41,068 nt of DNA from an uncultured Clostridia bacterium. Lineage in GTDB: Bacteria; Bacillota; Clostridia; Oscillospirales; Ruminococcaceae. Below the pieces are notes generated by a model that searched no databases, was not told the origin of the DNA, and worked only from the letters and a program-made list of their open reading frames with translations. The DNA lies in the NCBI GenBank assembly GCA_947626755.1, contig CANQTP010000022.1, forward strand, positions 1 through 41,068, given 5' to 3'. This document shows, piece after piece, positions 32,147 through 40,554 of the stretch (positions are counted from its first letter, which is position 1; every line of letters begins with the position of its first letter). The position numbers and the translations under genes were made by a program.

Positions 32147-34038
32147 CAGTCAAGCTCCGAAATGCCGTTGTAAAGATCCGCATAACGTCCTCCTGCGGCA
32201 AGAAGTTCCTCGTGCGTTCCCCGTTCAACTATCCTGCCTTGTTCCAGAACCATTATCGCATTTGCGCGGCGGACTGTTGAAAGCCTGTGTGCAATTACAA
32301 ATGTGGTGTGATTTTCCATAATGGCGTCCATGCCCTCTTCAATGTGCTTTTCGGTAAGGGTATCAACGGAACTTGTAGCTTCGTCAAGGATAAGTATGGG
32401 CGCTTTGGAAATTGCCGCGCGGGCTATGTTCAGAAGCTGCCGCTGTCCTTGGGAAAGATTTGCGCCGTCATTTTCCAGAACGGTGTCATAGCCGTTTTCA
32501 AGATGTTCTATAAATGCGTGTGCGGAAGCTGTCTTTGCGGCGGAAATGACTTCCTCGTCGGTGGCGTCAAGACGTCCGTAACGGATATTTTCACGTACTG
32601 TTCCTGTGAAAAGGTGCGTATCCTGCAAGACCATTGCAATATTGGAACGCAGGAAATTGCGGTCTATTTTTTCGATGTTTACTCCGTCAATGGTAATAGT
32701 TCCCTCGCTGATGTCGTAGAATCTTGAAAGCAGATTGGTAACGGTGGTTTTTCCCGCGCCTGTCGAACCCACAAAGGCAATTTTCTGCCCCGGCTTTGCA
32801 TAAAGGGAAATATCATGCAGGACAGTCACGCCGGGAACATATCCGAAGCTGACATTTTCCAGAACAATATGTCCTTTCATGGTTTCCATGGGAACAGTCT
32901 CGGCGTTTTCCGCTTCCGACTCCGAATCGAGGATCTCAAAAACTCTCTCCGCGCCCGCAAGCGCGGAAAAGATGGTATTCATCTGCATTGCAACTTCATT
33001 TATGGGGCGGTTGAACTGCCTTGTGTAGTTCAGCGAGACTGTCAGTCCGCCGATGTCGAAACCGCGGGTCACGACCAGTATCCCGCCAACGCAGGCGGAG
33101 ATGGCATATACCATGTTGCAAAGCTGATGTGTGACGGGTCCCATAATTCCCGAGCGGAACTGCGCCCGTTCCTGTGAAGCGCAGAGTCTGCCGTTAAGAT
33201 AGGAAAATTCATCAATGGCGGCTTCTTCGTGGTTGAAAATTTTCACGACTTTCTGCCCCGAAATGGTTTCCTCGCTGAATCCGTTCAGCATTCCCAGATT
33301 TTTCTGCTGCGCGGAATATGCGCTGCGTCCCTTTTTCATGATGATCCTGCTGAGGAACATGAACAGGGGAGTGCAGACAATGGTTATTCCGCCGAGAATG
33401 GGATTTGTCACAAGCATGAGAATGATAGTTCCCAGAACGGTGACTGCGCCTGAAATTATCTGTATAAGCGTGGTGTTCAGCATTTCGCCTACCGCGTCGG
33501 TGTCGTTGGTGAAACGTGACATAATATCGCCTGTGGAATTCATGTCAAAATATCTTACAGGCATGCTTTGCAGCTTGTCGAAAAGTTCCGCTCTCATTCT
33601 TGCAAGAGTCCGCTGTGAAGCAGTAAGCATAAGCCGCTGCTGGAGCCACTGGGTAATTACAGAAATTGCGTAAATCACTGCAAGAAGTATCAGCCACATT
33701 CCCAGACCGTGAAAACGTCCTTCGGGCAGCGGATCGGCTTCGTCAAAGTATATGAAACGATTTATTATCGGTCTTAAAAGATAGGAAGCAATAAGTGTGG
33801 AGACTGTGCAGAGAAGCGAGCAGATAATTGCGGTAACGATAAACTTTCGCTCCTCGGAAACGTATTTCATCAGACGGATCGCGGAAGCTTTTAAATCCTT
33901 TGGTTTTCCGTGAGCGCCCATAGCGCGGTCACGTCCGCCGCCGCGCCCAAGATCCATCTGCTTTTTGTCCTGAGTGACCTTTGTGCCGCCGTATTTGGCT
34001 TCAATGCGGGCGGCTCTTTCATTTTCGGAAATGTTCAT
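32146..34038 (-). CDS. ABC exporter half-transporter, canonical-NBD subunit (second pair)
   Basis: 630 residues. An N-terminal cytosolic extension of about 60 residues rich in Gly/Arg/Lys (MDLGRGGGRDRAMG) precedes six membrane helices. NBD: Walker A GSTGAGKTT, signature LSQGQ, Walker B ILILDEATSSVD, H-loop VIAHRLST. The catalytic Glu is present. Its ATG overlaps the upstream gene's stop (ATGA at 34035-34038), so the pair is coupled. It is paralogous to the pair at 19914-23753. Confidence 0.94.
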   Translation of the reverse strand: MNISENERAARIEAKYGGTKVTQDKKQMDLGRGGGRDRAMGAHGKPKDLKASAIRLMKYVSEERKFIVTAIICSLLCTVSTLIASYLLRPIINRFIYFDEADPLPEGRFHGLGMWLILLAVIYAISVITQWLQQRLMLTASQRTLARMRAELFDKLQSMPVRYFDMNSTGDIMSRFTNDTDAVGEMLNTTLIQIISGAVTVLGTIILMLVTNPILGGITIVCTPLFMFLSRIIMKKGRSAYSAQQKNLGMLNGFSEETISGQKVVKIFNHEEAAIDEFSYLNGRLCASQERAQFRSGIMGPVTHQLCNMVYAISACVGGILVVTRGFDIGGLTVSLNYTRQFNRPINEVAMQMNTIFSALAGAERVFEILDSESEAENAETVPMETMKGHIVLENVSFGYVPGVTVLHDISLYAKPGQKIAFVGSTGAGKTTVTNLLSRFYDISEGTITIDGVNIEKIDRNFLRSNIAMVLQDTHLFTGTVRENIRYGRLDATDEEVISAAKTASAHAFIEHLENGYDTVLENDGANLSQGQRQLLNIARAAISKAPILILDEATSSVDTLTEKHIEEGMDAIMENHTTFVIAHRLSTVRRANAIMVLEQGRIVERGTHEELLAAGGRYADLYNGISELD

Positions 34039-35768
34039 ACTGCCGCCTCCTCGTCATTTTCACATTGTGAATAATATATGTCTCTGTATTCTTTGCAGTT
34101 TTTCATAAGCTGTGAATGTTCCCCGCAGCCTACTATCTTTCCGCTGTCCATAACGATTATCTTGTCCGCGTCTATGACCGAGGAAATTCTCTGGGCGATT
34201 ATTATTTTCGTAACTCCGTCAAGCTGTTCCCGAAGCGCTTTTCTTATGGAAGCGTCCGTGGCGGTGTCAACTGCGCTGGTGGAATCGTCAAGGATCATGA
34301 TTTTCGGAGATTTTAACAAAGCACGGGCAATGCAGAGACGTTGTTTCTGTCCGCCTGAAAGATTTCCGCCGCCCTGTCCGATCTCCGTTTCGTAACCGTC
34401 GGGAAATGCGGAGATAAACCCGTCCGCACTGGCAATTTGGCAAACTTTTACCATTTCTTCATGGGAAGCGTTTTCATTTCCCCAGCGGAGATTTTCTGCC
34501 ACTGTTCCCGAGAAAAGCGTATTCTTCTGCAAAACTACCGAAACATTTTCCCGCAGTTCATGCAGAGAAAGTTCCTTGACGTTCACGCCGTCAACAATAA
34601 CTTCTCCCTCGTCCGCATCGTAAAGTCGGGAAATAAGCGAAACGAGGGTGGATTTTCCCGAACCCGTGGAACCTATTATTCCAACCATTTCGCCCGAATT
34701 TATCTTAATGTTTATATTGTCAAGAACGGGATCTTTGCGGTTTTTGAAATATCTGAAAGAAACGTTCCTGAACTCAACATTTCCGCTTTCGATCTTATGG
34801 GAAGCATTTTCGCTGTCGGAGATGTCCGGAACGGTTTTAAGCACTTCCGAAACACGTCTGTCCGAAGCTGCCGCACGCGTTCCCTGCAAAAAGATATTTG
34901 CAAGAAAATTCAGCGCGGTAAGTATCTGCGAAAGATAGGTTATAAACGCTGTCAGAGTGCCTATCTCCATATTGCCCACCATAATTTTTCTGCCCGCGAA
35001 CCACACCACAAGCAGGGTTGTAACATTTACCGCCAATGCGGAAACAGGCTGCATTAAGATCATCATTTTAAGTGCGGAAACGGTCTTTTCCATAAGTTGC
35101 CCATTGATAACGCGGAATTTTCCCTTTTCGTGTTCTTCGCGTACAAAGGAACGTATTACCTTGGTGTTTGTGACGGCTTCGCCGACGCCTGTGTTAAGAG
35201 CGTCAATGCTTTCCTGCATTATGGTGTACCGCGGAGAAGCGAATTTGATTATAAGATATGTAGCAACCGCAAGGAACGGCACTATTATGAAAATTACCCA
35301 AGCGATGTCGGGACTGAGCCTGAATGACATTATCAGCGCGCCGATAAGCATTACGGGACTTCTGAAAAATCCTCTCAGCAGGCTTTGCAGGAACGTCTGT
35401 ATCTGGGTAATATCGTTTGTTACGCGGGTTATAAGCGAACCCGTTGAAAAGCGGTCGATGTCCGAAAAGGAGAAAGTCTGTATCTTTTCAAAAACGTCCT
35501 TGCGGAGTCCTGCGGCAGTCCGAGCCGCTCCCCGTATGCTGAAAAATGCTCCCAGAACGCCTGTTGCAAGCATTGCAAGGGCAATTATCACCATGTAAAT
35601 GCCGTATTTCAGGATATAGGGAATATCCCCGTTTGCCGCACCGTTGTTGATGATGTTTGCATTAATGAACGGCAGGATAAATTCTCCGCTTGCCTCTAAT
35701 ATCATGAACAGCGGACCCAGCAGAAAACAGTAAAAATTTGCCTTTATATGCTCTTTGTACTTGCTCAT
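34035..35768 (-). CDS. ABC exporter half-transporter, degenerate-NBD subunit (second pair)
   Basis: 577 residues with six membrane helices and an NBD. Walker A is GSTGSGKST, signature LSGGQ, Walker B IMILDDSTSAVD with Asp for the catalytic Glu, and the H-loop has Gln (IIIAQRISS). Same degenerate pattern as the gene at 19914, again encoded first. Promoter TTGCTT-17-TATAAT with an extended -10 and an inverted repeat over the -35. Confidence 0.94.
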   Translation of the reverse strand: MSKYKEHIKANFYCFLLGPLFMILEASGEFILPFINANIINNGAANGDIPYILKYGIYMVIIALAMLATGVLGAFFSIRGAARTAAGLRKDVFEKIQTFSFSDIDRFSTGSLITRVTNDITQIQTFLQSLLRGFFRSPVMLIGALIMSFRLSPDIAWVIFIIVPFLAVATYLIIKFASPRYTIMQESIDALNTGVGEAVTNTKVIRSFVREEHEKGKFRVINGQLMEKTVSALKMMILMQPVSALAVNVTTLLVVWFAGRKIMVGNMEIGTLTAFITYLSQILTALNFLANIFLQGTRAAASDRRVSEVLKTVPDISDSENASHKIESGNVEFRNVSFRYFKNRKDPVLDNINIKINSGEMVGIIGSTGSGKSTLVSLISRLYDADEGEVIVDGVNVKELSLHELRENVSVVLQKNTLFSGTVAENLRWGNENASHEEMVKVCQIASADGFISAFPDGYETEIGQGGGNLSGGQKQRLCIARALLKSPKIMILDDSTSAVDTATDASIRKALREQLDGVTKIIIAQRISSVIDADKIIVMDSGKIVGCGEHSQLMKNCKEYRDIYYSQCENDEEAAV

Positions 35769-35787
35769 AAAAACACCTCACATTACC

Positions 35788-35816
35788 ATTATATCACAAT
35801 TTTTCATTTCAAGCAA
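35788..35816 (-). promoter_or_regulatory. Promoter of the second ABC exporter operon
   Basis: On the minus strand TTGCTT (35811-35816), a 17-nt spacer and TATAAT (35788-35793) with an upstream TGA (extended -10). Confidence 0.8.
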
Positions 35817-35836
35817 GAGAAAATTTGTTTGAAATG
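35805..35836. promoter_or_regulatory. Inverted repeat over the -35 box, probable operator
   Basis: CATTTCAAGCAA (35805-35816) and TTGTTTGAAATG (35825-35836) match at 11 of 12 positions as an inverted repeat with arm centres 20 bp apart. It covers the -35 element, a good place for a dimeric repressor. Confidence 0.6.
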
Positions 35837-35930
35837 TATTTTATGAACAAAATATAAACAAATTATATATATATATATGCTTTTCCACAAATTACTTGGA
35901 TTTTTTTGTAGTTTTTCTTCATTTTTGTTA
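35837..35930. other. AT-rich intergenic stretch between divergent operons
   Basis: No gene is seen. It has a TA dinucleotide run near 35866-35879 and several A and T tracts, as expected for an upstream promoter region. Confidence 0.6.
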
Positions 35931-35959
35931 TTGACATTCGCTTTATTGTGTTGTATAAT
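35931..35959 (+). promoter_or_regulatory. Promoter of the exopolysaccharide operon
   Basis: TTGACA (35931-35936), a 17-nt spacer and TATAAT (35954-35959): a full consensus. The leader to the first ATG is about 130 nt. Confidence 0.92.
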
Positions 35960-36096
35960 ATAGCTATATGTCATTTATTCTATATTTCTTATTGCAGAAG
36001 ATACTATATAAAATAAGATCAATTCCATAGTTTTGGAGAAAATTTTTCGGATCGTAAGCGGCAGGAAGGCTTGATCTTTCGGAAGGAGGCGGGAAT

Positions 36097-36786
36097 ATGA
36101 GTGAGGAAGTGCTTGCGGGAACGGCGGTTTCGGACGAGCCGTTGATGATAACCGTTGCCAAAACTTTGAAAAGACATGAACTTGGGAAAAAACAGCAAAA
36201 ATATCTTTTCATAAAAAGAGCAGCGGACTTTTGCGTTTCCTTCGTTTCGCTTGTGATCCTTGCGATCCCGTTTCTGATAATAGCAATTATTCAAAAGATA
36301 GCTGATCCGAAAGAGCCAATATTTTTCGTGCAGGAACGTGTTGGAAAAGGCGGAAAGATCATAAAAATTACCAAATTCAGGAGTATGAAAAGTTCCGCGC
36401 CGGCATACTGTTCCACAAGCAATTTCACCAATGATGGTGAATACATAACGCCCTTTTGCAGGTTTTTAAGAAATTCAAGCATTGACGAATTGCCGCAGTT
36501 GTTTCAGGTTTTTACCGGGAAAATGTCCCTTATCGGTCCCCGACCGCTTATCCCGCAGGAGGAAAATGTACATAAAATGCGTGAAGAAGCAGGAATTTAT
36601 CAGCTTCGTCCGGGAATTACCGGCTGGGCGCAGGTAAATGGCAGGGATCATGTTGAGGACAGCGACAAGGTAAAACTTGATCTTGAATATCTGGAAAATC
36701 TGGGTTTTAAGCTTGATTTGAAAATATTTTTTTTGACGATAAAAAAAGTGCTCAAAAAGGCGGATATTGAGGAAAATATAAAGTAA
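36097..36786 (+). CDS. Undecaprenyl-phosphate sugar-1-phosphate transferase (priming)
   Basis: 229 residues of the bacterial sugar transferase (monotopic PGT) family. One hydrophobic segment (~48-68) precedes the catalytic domain: QERVGKGGKIIKITKFRSMK, SIDELPQLFQVFTGKMSLIGPRPLIP and RPGITGWAQVNGRD. It loads the first sugar phosphate on the lipid carrier to begin an exopolysaccharide or O-glycan. GGAAGGAGG precedes the ATG. First gene of the operon. Confidence 0.95.
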   Translation: MSEEVLAGTAVSDEPLMITVAKTLKRHELGKKQQKYLFIKRAADFCVSFVSLVILAIPFLIIAIIQKIADPKEPIFFVQERVGKGGKIIKITKFRSMKSSAPAYCSTSNFTNDGEYITPFCRFLRNSSIDELPQLFQVFTGKMSLIGPRPLIPQEENVHKMREEAGIYQLRPGITGWAQVNGRDHVEDSDKVKLDLEYLENLGFKLDLKIFFLTIKKVLKKADIEENIK

Positions 36787-36805
36787 TTTTAAGGACGATG
36801 AAAAC

Positions 36806-37963
36806 ATGAATGCACTAATGATCGCATCCACTGCTTCAATGATAGATCAATTCAATATACCAAACATTAAGTTGTTGATTAATCTTGGATATAAAGTATA
36901 TGTTGCGTGCAATTTTAAATCAGGAAATACGTGCAGTGATAAGGAAATAGAAAATCTAAAAAACAAGTTGATCAGTATTGGCGTTGAATATATTCATATT
37001 GATTTTGACAGAAATGTTTATAATTTTATTGAAAACAACAAAGCTTACAAACAAGTGAAAAATATTCTGAGTGAAAAACATTTTGATTTGGTGCATTGTC
37101 ATACGCCAATAGGCAGCGTATTGGCAAGACTTGCGGCAAGAAAATACCGTAAAATCGGCACAAAAGTAATTTACACAGCGCACGGATTTCATTTCTTTAA
37201 AGGCGCACCTATGAAAAACTGGCTGCTTTATTATCCTGTTGAATGGCTTCTTGCATGGTTTACGGACGAGCTTATTACAATAAATAAAGAGGATCACGCT
37301 CTTGCTCAGAAGTATATGCACGCAAAACACGTTACATATATTCCGGGTGTTGGTGTTGATACGAAAAAGTTTTCAAGGGATAATTTTACCGATGAAATGC
37401 GACAGGATAAACGCAGAGAACTTGGAATTCCCTGTGAAAAATTTATTTTATTATCTGTAGGTGAACTCCAAAGCCGTAAAAATCATATAGTGGTCATCAA
37501 CGCGCTTTCAGAATTGAAAAATCCGGATATTGTTTATTTCATAGCAGGGATCGGAGAATTGCATGACACATATCAACAACTTATTGATAAAAACGGAATG
37601 TCGGACAATATTAAACTTTTAGGTTACAGATCGGATATAAAAGAATTATGTCTTGCGGCAGATTGTTTTGTTCACCCATCGATAAGAGAGGGCTTGGGGA
37701 TAGCGCCTCTTGAAGCAATGGCGTGTGGCTTACCGTTGATTTTGGCTGATATAAATGGGATCAAAGATTATGCTGAAGATGGTATTACCGGTTGCTGCGT
37801 TGATCCGCGGTCTGTTGATGAAATGAAAAATGCTATTGTAAAAATGTATGAGGATAAAGATTTCAGGAAAAAATGCAGTGAGAATAATTTGAAAATAGCC
37901 AAAAAATTTGATATATCAAATACGCAAAAAATTATGACAGAAATATATAAAATAAAGAGGTAA
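36806..37963 (+). CDS. GT4 family glycosyltransferase
   Basis: 385 residues with a GT-B fold. N-terminal domain with FDLVHCHTPIGSVLARLAARK and VIYTAHGFHFFKG; C-terminal nucleotide-sugar domain with LLSVGELQSRKNHIVVI and HPSIREGLGIAPLEAMACGLPLI (EX7E region). This is the usual second step after a priming transferase. Base composition is more AT-rich than the upstream glycanase region. Confidence 0.94.
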   Translation: MNALMIASTASMIDQFNIPNIKLLINLGYKVYVACNFKSGNTCSDKEIENLKNKLISIGVEYIHIDFDRNVYNFIENNKAYKQVKNILSEKHFDLVHCHTPIGSVLARLAARKYRKIGTKVIYTAHGFHFFKGAPMKNWLLYYPVEWLLAWFTDELITINKEDHALAQKYMHAKHVTYIPGVGVDTKKFSRDNFTDEMRQDKRRELGIPCEKFILLSVGELQSRKNHIVVINALSELKNPDIVYFIAGIGELHDTYQQLIDKNGMSDNIKLLGYRSDIKELCLAADCFVHPSIREGLGIAPLEAMACGLPLILADINGIKDYAEDGITGCCVDPRSVDEMKNAIVKMYEDKDFRKKCSENNLKIAKKFDISNTQKIMTEIYKIKR

Positions 37964-37969
37964 AGCAAA

Positions 37970-38695
37970 GTGGTAACAGTACGCGAACTTGCACAAAAAA
38001 CAATGACGCCTGAAAAGAAGGCAAGTGCAAAAAATGATTTATTTGCATTTTATATAGGGCGTCCTATCAGCTATGTGTTGACATTGCCTTTTCTTGCATT
38101 AAATATCAAGCCGAATACGGTATCGTTTATTTCATTTTTTCCGTCAATAGCCGGGTTTATATTATTAAGCTTCGGAACAAATAAAATATGTCAGATAATC
38201 GGCGTTCTATGCTTTATACTGTGGAATTTTATGGACGGCGTTGACGGTAATATTGCAAGATACACAAACCGCACATCAACACTGGGAACTCTTTGGGACG
38301 CGGCATCTGGATATTTTGCAATGATGCTGATGTATTTTTCAGCAGGAATAAGCGTCGTTAATACGCCGGCGTCAGAATTTGATATTATTCCTTTTGATGA
38401 CCATATTTTCATTGTGCTTGCAGGGTTGACGTCAATATTTACACTGTATTCGAGGCTTGTTATGCACAAGAAAATGGTTCTGCTTTCCGAAAAGGCAGGA
38501 GAAAAGCTAAGCGATAAAAGCAAATATTCCGGAATAAAGCTTATTGCCTTGAATCTTACTTCACCGTCGGGATTTATGCAGATCATTATGCTTATTTCCG
38601 TTATATTCGGGCTTACAAGATATTTTGTGCTTGCGTATTTTATAATTCATTTTATGGCAACTGTCTACTCGCTTGTATCATTACTCAAAGAGTAG
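37970..38695 (+). CDS. CDP-alcohol phosphotransferase-like membrane protein
   Basis: 241 residues from a GTG start 6 nt after the glycosyltransferase. There are several membrane helices. The family motif D-x2-D-G-x2-A-R-x8-G-x3-D-x3-D is seen at D89, D92, G93, A96, R97, G106 and D110 with exact spacing, but the last Asp is Gly114 (WDAASGYF). That residue is thought to be the catalytic base. The protein may belong to a variant subfamily in surface-glycan loci, or be inactive. The next gene makes a CDP-alcohol type donor, which fits the family. Confidence 0.88.
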   Translation: MVTVRELAQKTMTPEKKASAKNDLFAFYIGRPISYVLTLPFLALNIKPNTVSFISFFPSIAGFILLSFGTNKICQIIGVLCFILWNFMDGVDGNIARYTNRTSTLGTLWDAASGYFAMMLMYFSAGISVVNTPASEFDIIPFDDHIFIVLAGLTSIFTLYSRLVMHKKMVLLSEKAGEKLSDKSKYSGIKLIALNLTSPSGFMQIIMLISVIFGLTRYFVLAYFIIHFMATVYSLVSLLKE

Positions 38696-38721
38696 ATATT
38701 TACGTACCCGGAGTGTGAAAA

Positions 38722-39438
38722 ATGGTAACAGCAATAATAATTGCCGGGGGATCCGGCGCAAGAATGGGACAGGATATTCCCAAACAATTTATAAATGTTT
38801 ACGATAAACCTGTTCTGATATATACTCTGGAAAGTTTTCAGAACCACCCTAATGTGGATTCCATTGAAGTTGTTTGCATAGACGGCTGGCATGACATTGT
38901 CCGTGCATATGCAAAACAGTTCAATATTACAAAATTACAGTGGATAGTTTCCGGGGGAGAGACCGGTCAGGAATCGATAAGGAACGGCGTCTACAATCTT
39001 GAAGGAAAATGTTCCGATGATGATATAATAATCATTCATGACGGAATACGCCCGATGGTAGATGAGACCGTACTTTCCGATGTTATTATAAAATGTGAAA
39101 AATACGGAAATGCCGTAACTTCGCTTCCGTATAATGAGCAGATATTTGTTGTAGATGATGAAATTTCAACTACAAAATACATACCGAGGGAAACACTCCG
39201 CAGAGTATCAACTCCGCAGGCTTATAAGTTCGGAAAACTTGACCGCGCATATCATGAAGCTTACGAAAAAAAGATAGGAATTTACGGCTCGTCTTACACA
39301 AATACAATGATGGTCGAACTCGGTGAACGTCTTTATTTTGCGGCGGGTTCGGATAAGAATATAAAACTTACCACTAAAGACGATCTGGAAATGTTCAAAG
39401 CATATTTAAAAGCCGATAAAGACAGTTGGCTGAAATAG
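38722..39438 (+). CDS. IspD/TarI-like cytidylyltransferase
   Basis: 238 residues. The nucleotide motif is IIAGGSGARMGQDIPKQF, followed by SGGETGQESIRNGV and IHDGIRPMVDE; TPQAYKFGKL is also typical. The family makes CDP-ME in isoprenoid synthesis (IspD) or CDP-ribitol in teichoic acid synthesis (TarI). Its place between a CDP-alcohol phosphotransferase and an SDR in a glycan operon favours a TarI-like role in making a CDP-polyol. Confidence 0.92.
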   Translation: MVTAIIIAGGSGARMGQDIPKQFINVYDKPVLIYTLESFQNHPNVDSIEVVCIDGWHDIVRAYAKQFNITKLQWIVSGGETGQESIRNGVYNLEGKCSDDDIIIIHDGIRPMVDETVLSDVIIKCEKYGNAVTSLPYNEQIFVVDDEISTTKYIPRETLRRVSTPQAYKFGKLDRAYHEAYEKKIGIYGSSYTNTMMVELGERLYFAAGSDKNIKLTTKDDLEMFKAYLKADKDSWLK

Positions 39439-39449
39439 CAGGTGAAAAT

Positions 39450-40517
39450 ATGAATATTATCGAAAATAAAAAATATCTTGAAGATGTTGACTATATTTCA
39501 AAATTACCGCTGCCGTGGGAAAAATTGCAGAACAGTTCCGTTCTTATATCAGGTGCGGCAGGAATGATAGGAAGCTGCTTTATTGACACGATAATGTATA
39601 AAAACCGATCCGGTCTTAATTGTAAAATTTATGCTTTGGGAAGAAACTCCGAAAAGGCAGCGCAAAGATTTTCATACTGCTTTGACGATAAAAATTTTTC
39701 GTTTACGGACCATGATATAAATAAACCGCTTGATACAAAAAAATTTGATCGCGCCGATTATGTTCTGCATCTTGCAAGCAACACGCACCCGGTAGCCTAT
39801 GCCACAGATCCGATAGGAACAATATCCGCAAACATAACAGGAACTCAGAATATGCTTGAATTTGCGGCGGAATGTAATTCAAAAAGAGCAGTGTTTGCAT
39901 CATCAAATGAAATTTACGGTGAGAACCGCGGCGATACGGAAAAATTTGACGAAAAATATTGCGGATATATTGATCCCAACACGTTAAGGGCAGGATATCC
40001 TGAAAGCAAACGCTGCGGCGAAGCACTTTGTCAGGCGTATATAAAACAAAGATCGCTTGATGTTGTTATTCCGAGATTTACTCGCACATATGGTCCTACA
40101 ATGCTGATGAGCGACACAAAAGCAATAAGTCAATTCATAAAAAAAGGTATTGCGGGCGAGGACATTGTTCTTAAAAGTGCGGGTACGCAGTATTATTCAT
40201 ATACATATGCAGCTGACGCTGTTTCGGGGTTGCTTACGGTTTTGCTGTGCGGGAAATGCGGCGAAGCGTATAACATTTCCGATGAAAGATCGGATATTAT
40301 GCTTAAAGATCTTGCAGAACTTATAGCAAAAATATCCGGAACAAAGGTCGTATTTGAGATACCCGATGAAACGGAAAAAGCAGGTTACAGCAAAGCTACA
40401 AAAGCACGTCTGGACAGCGAAAAACTTCAAAAACTGGGCTGGAATGCAAAGTTTGACATAACTGCGGGGATAGGCAGAACGATAAGTATTTTAAGTGAAA
40501 TGAAAGGAAATATATAA
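39450..40517 (+). CDS. NAD-dependent epimerase/dehydratase (extended SDR)
   Basis: 355 residues from ATG 39450 with AGGTGA upstream; a TTG at 39426 overlaps the cytidylyltransferase gene. The NAD motif is GAAGMIGS (GxxGxxG) near residue 38, and the active-site motif is YPESK. It resembles dTDP-glucose dehydratase/UDP-sugar epimerase type proteins. SDRs next to IspD/TarI-like genes may make the sugar or polyol phosphate that is activated; the actual reaction is not clear. Confidence 0.92.
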   Translation: MNIIENKKYLEDVDYISKLPLPWEKLQNSSVLISGAAGMIGSCFIDTIMYKNRSGLNCKIYALGRNSEKAAQRFSYCFDDKNFSFTDHDINKPLDTKKFDRADYVLHLASNTHPVAYATDPIGTISANITGTQNMLEFAAECNSKRAVFASSNEIYGENRGDTEKFDEKYCGYIDPNTLRAGYPESKRCGEALCQAYIKQRSLDVVIPRFTRTYGPTMLMSDTKAISQFIKKGIAGEDIVLKSAGTQYYSYTYAADAVSGLLTVLLCGKCGEAYNISDERSDIMLKDLAELIAKISGTKVVFEIPDETEKAGYSKATKARLDSEKLQKLGWNAKFDITAGIGRTISILSEMKGNI

Positions 40518-40518
40518 A

Positions 40519-40554
40519 ATGGCTTATAAGCGAATGGAAGTGAAATACAAATGA
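40519..40554 (+). CDS. Very short ORF overlapping the next glycosyltransferase start
   Basis: An 11-codon frame (MAYKRMEVKYK) with AAAGG upstream, whose TGA overlaps the next ATG (ATGA at 40551-40554). It may couple translation to the next gene, be a degenerate remnant, or be chance. Confidence 0.3.
   Translation: MAYKRMEVKYK

Noticed and set aside
35866-35879. TA dinucleotide run as a possible replication or recombination site
   Set aside because: It is short, has no flanking repeats or boxes, and fits an AT-rich promoter region.
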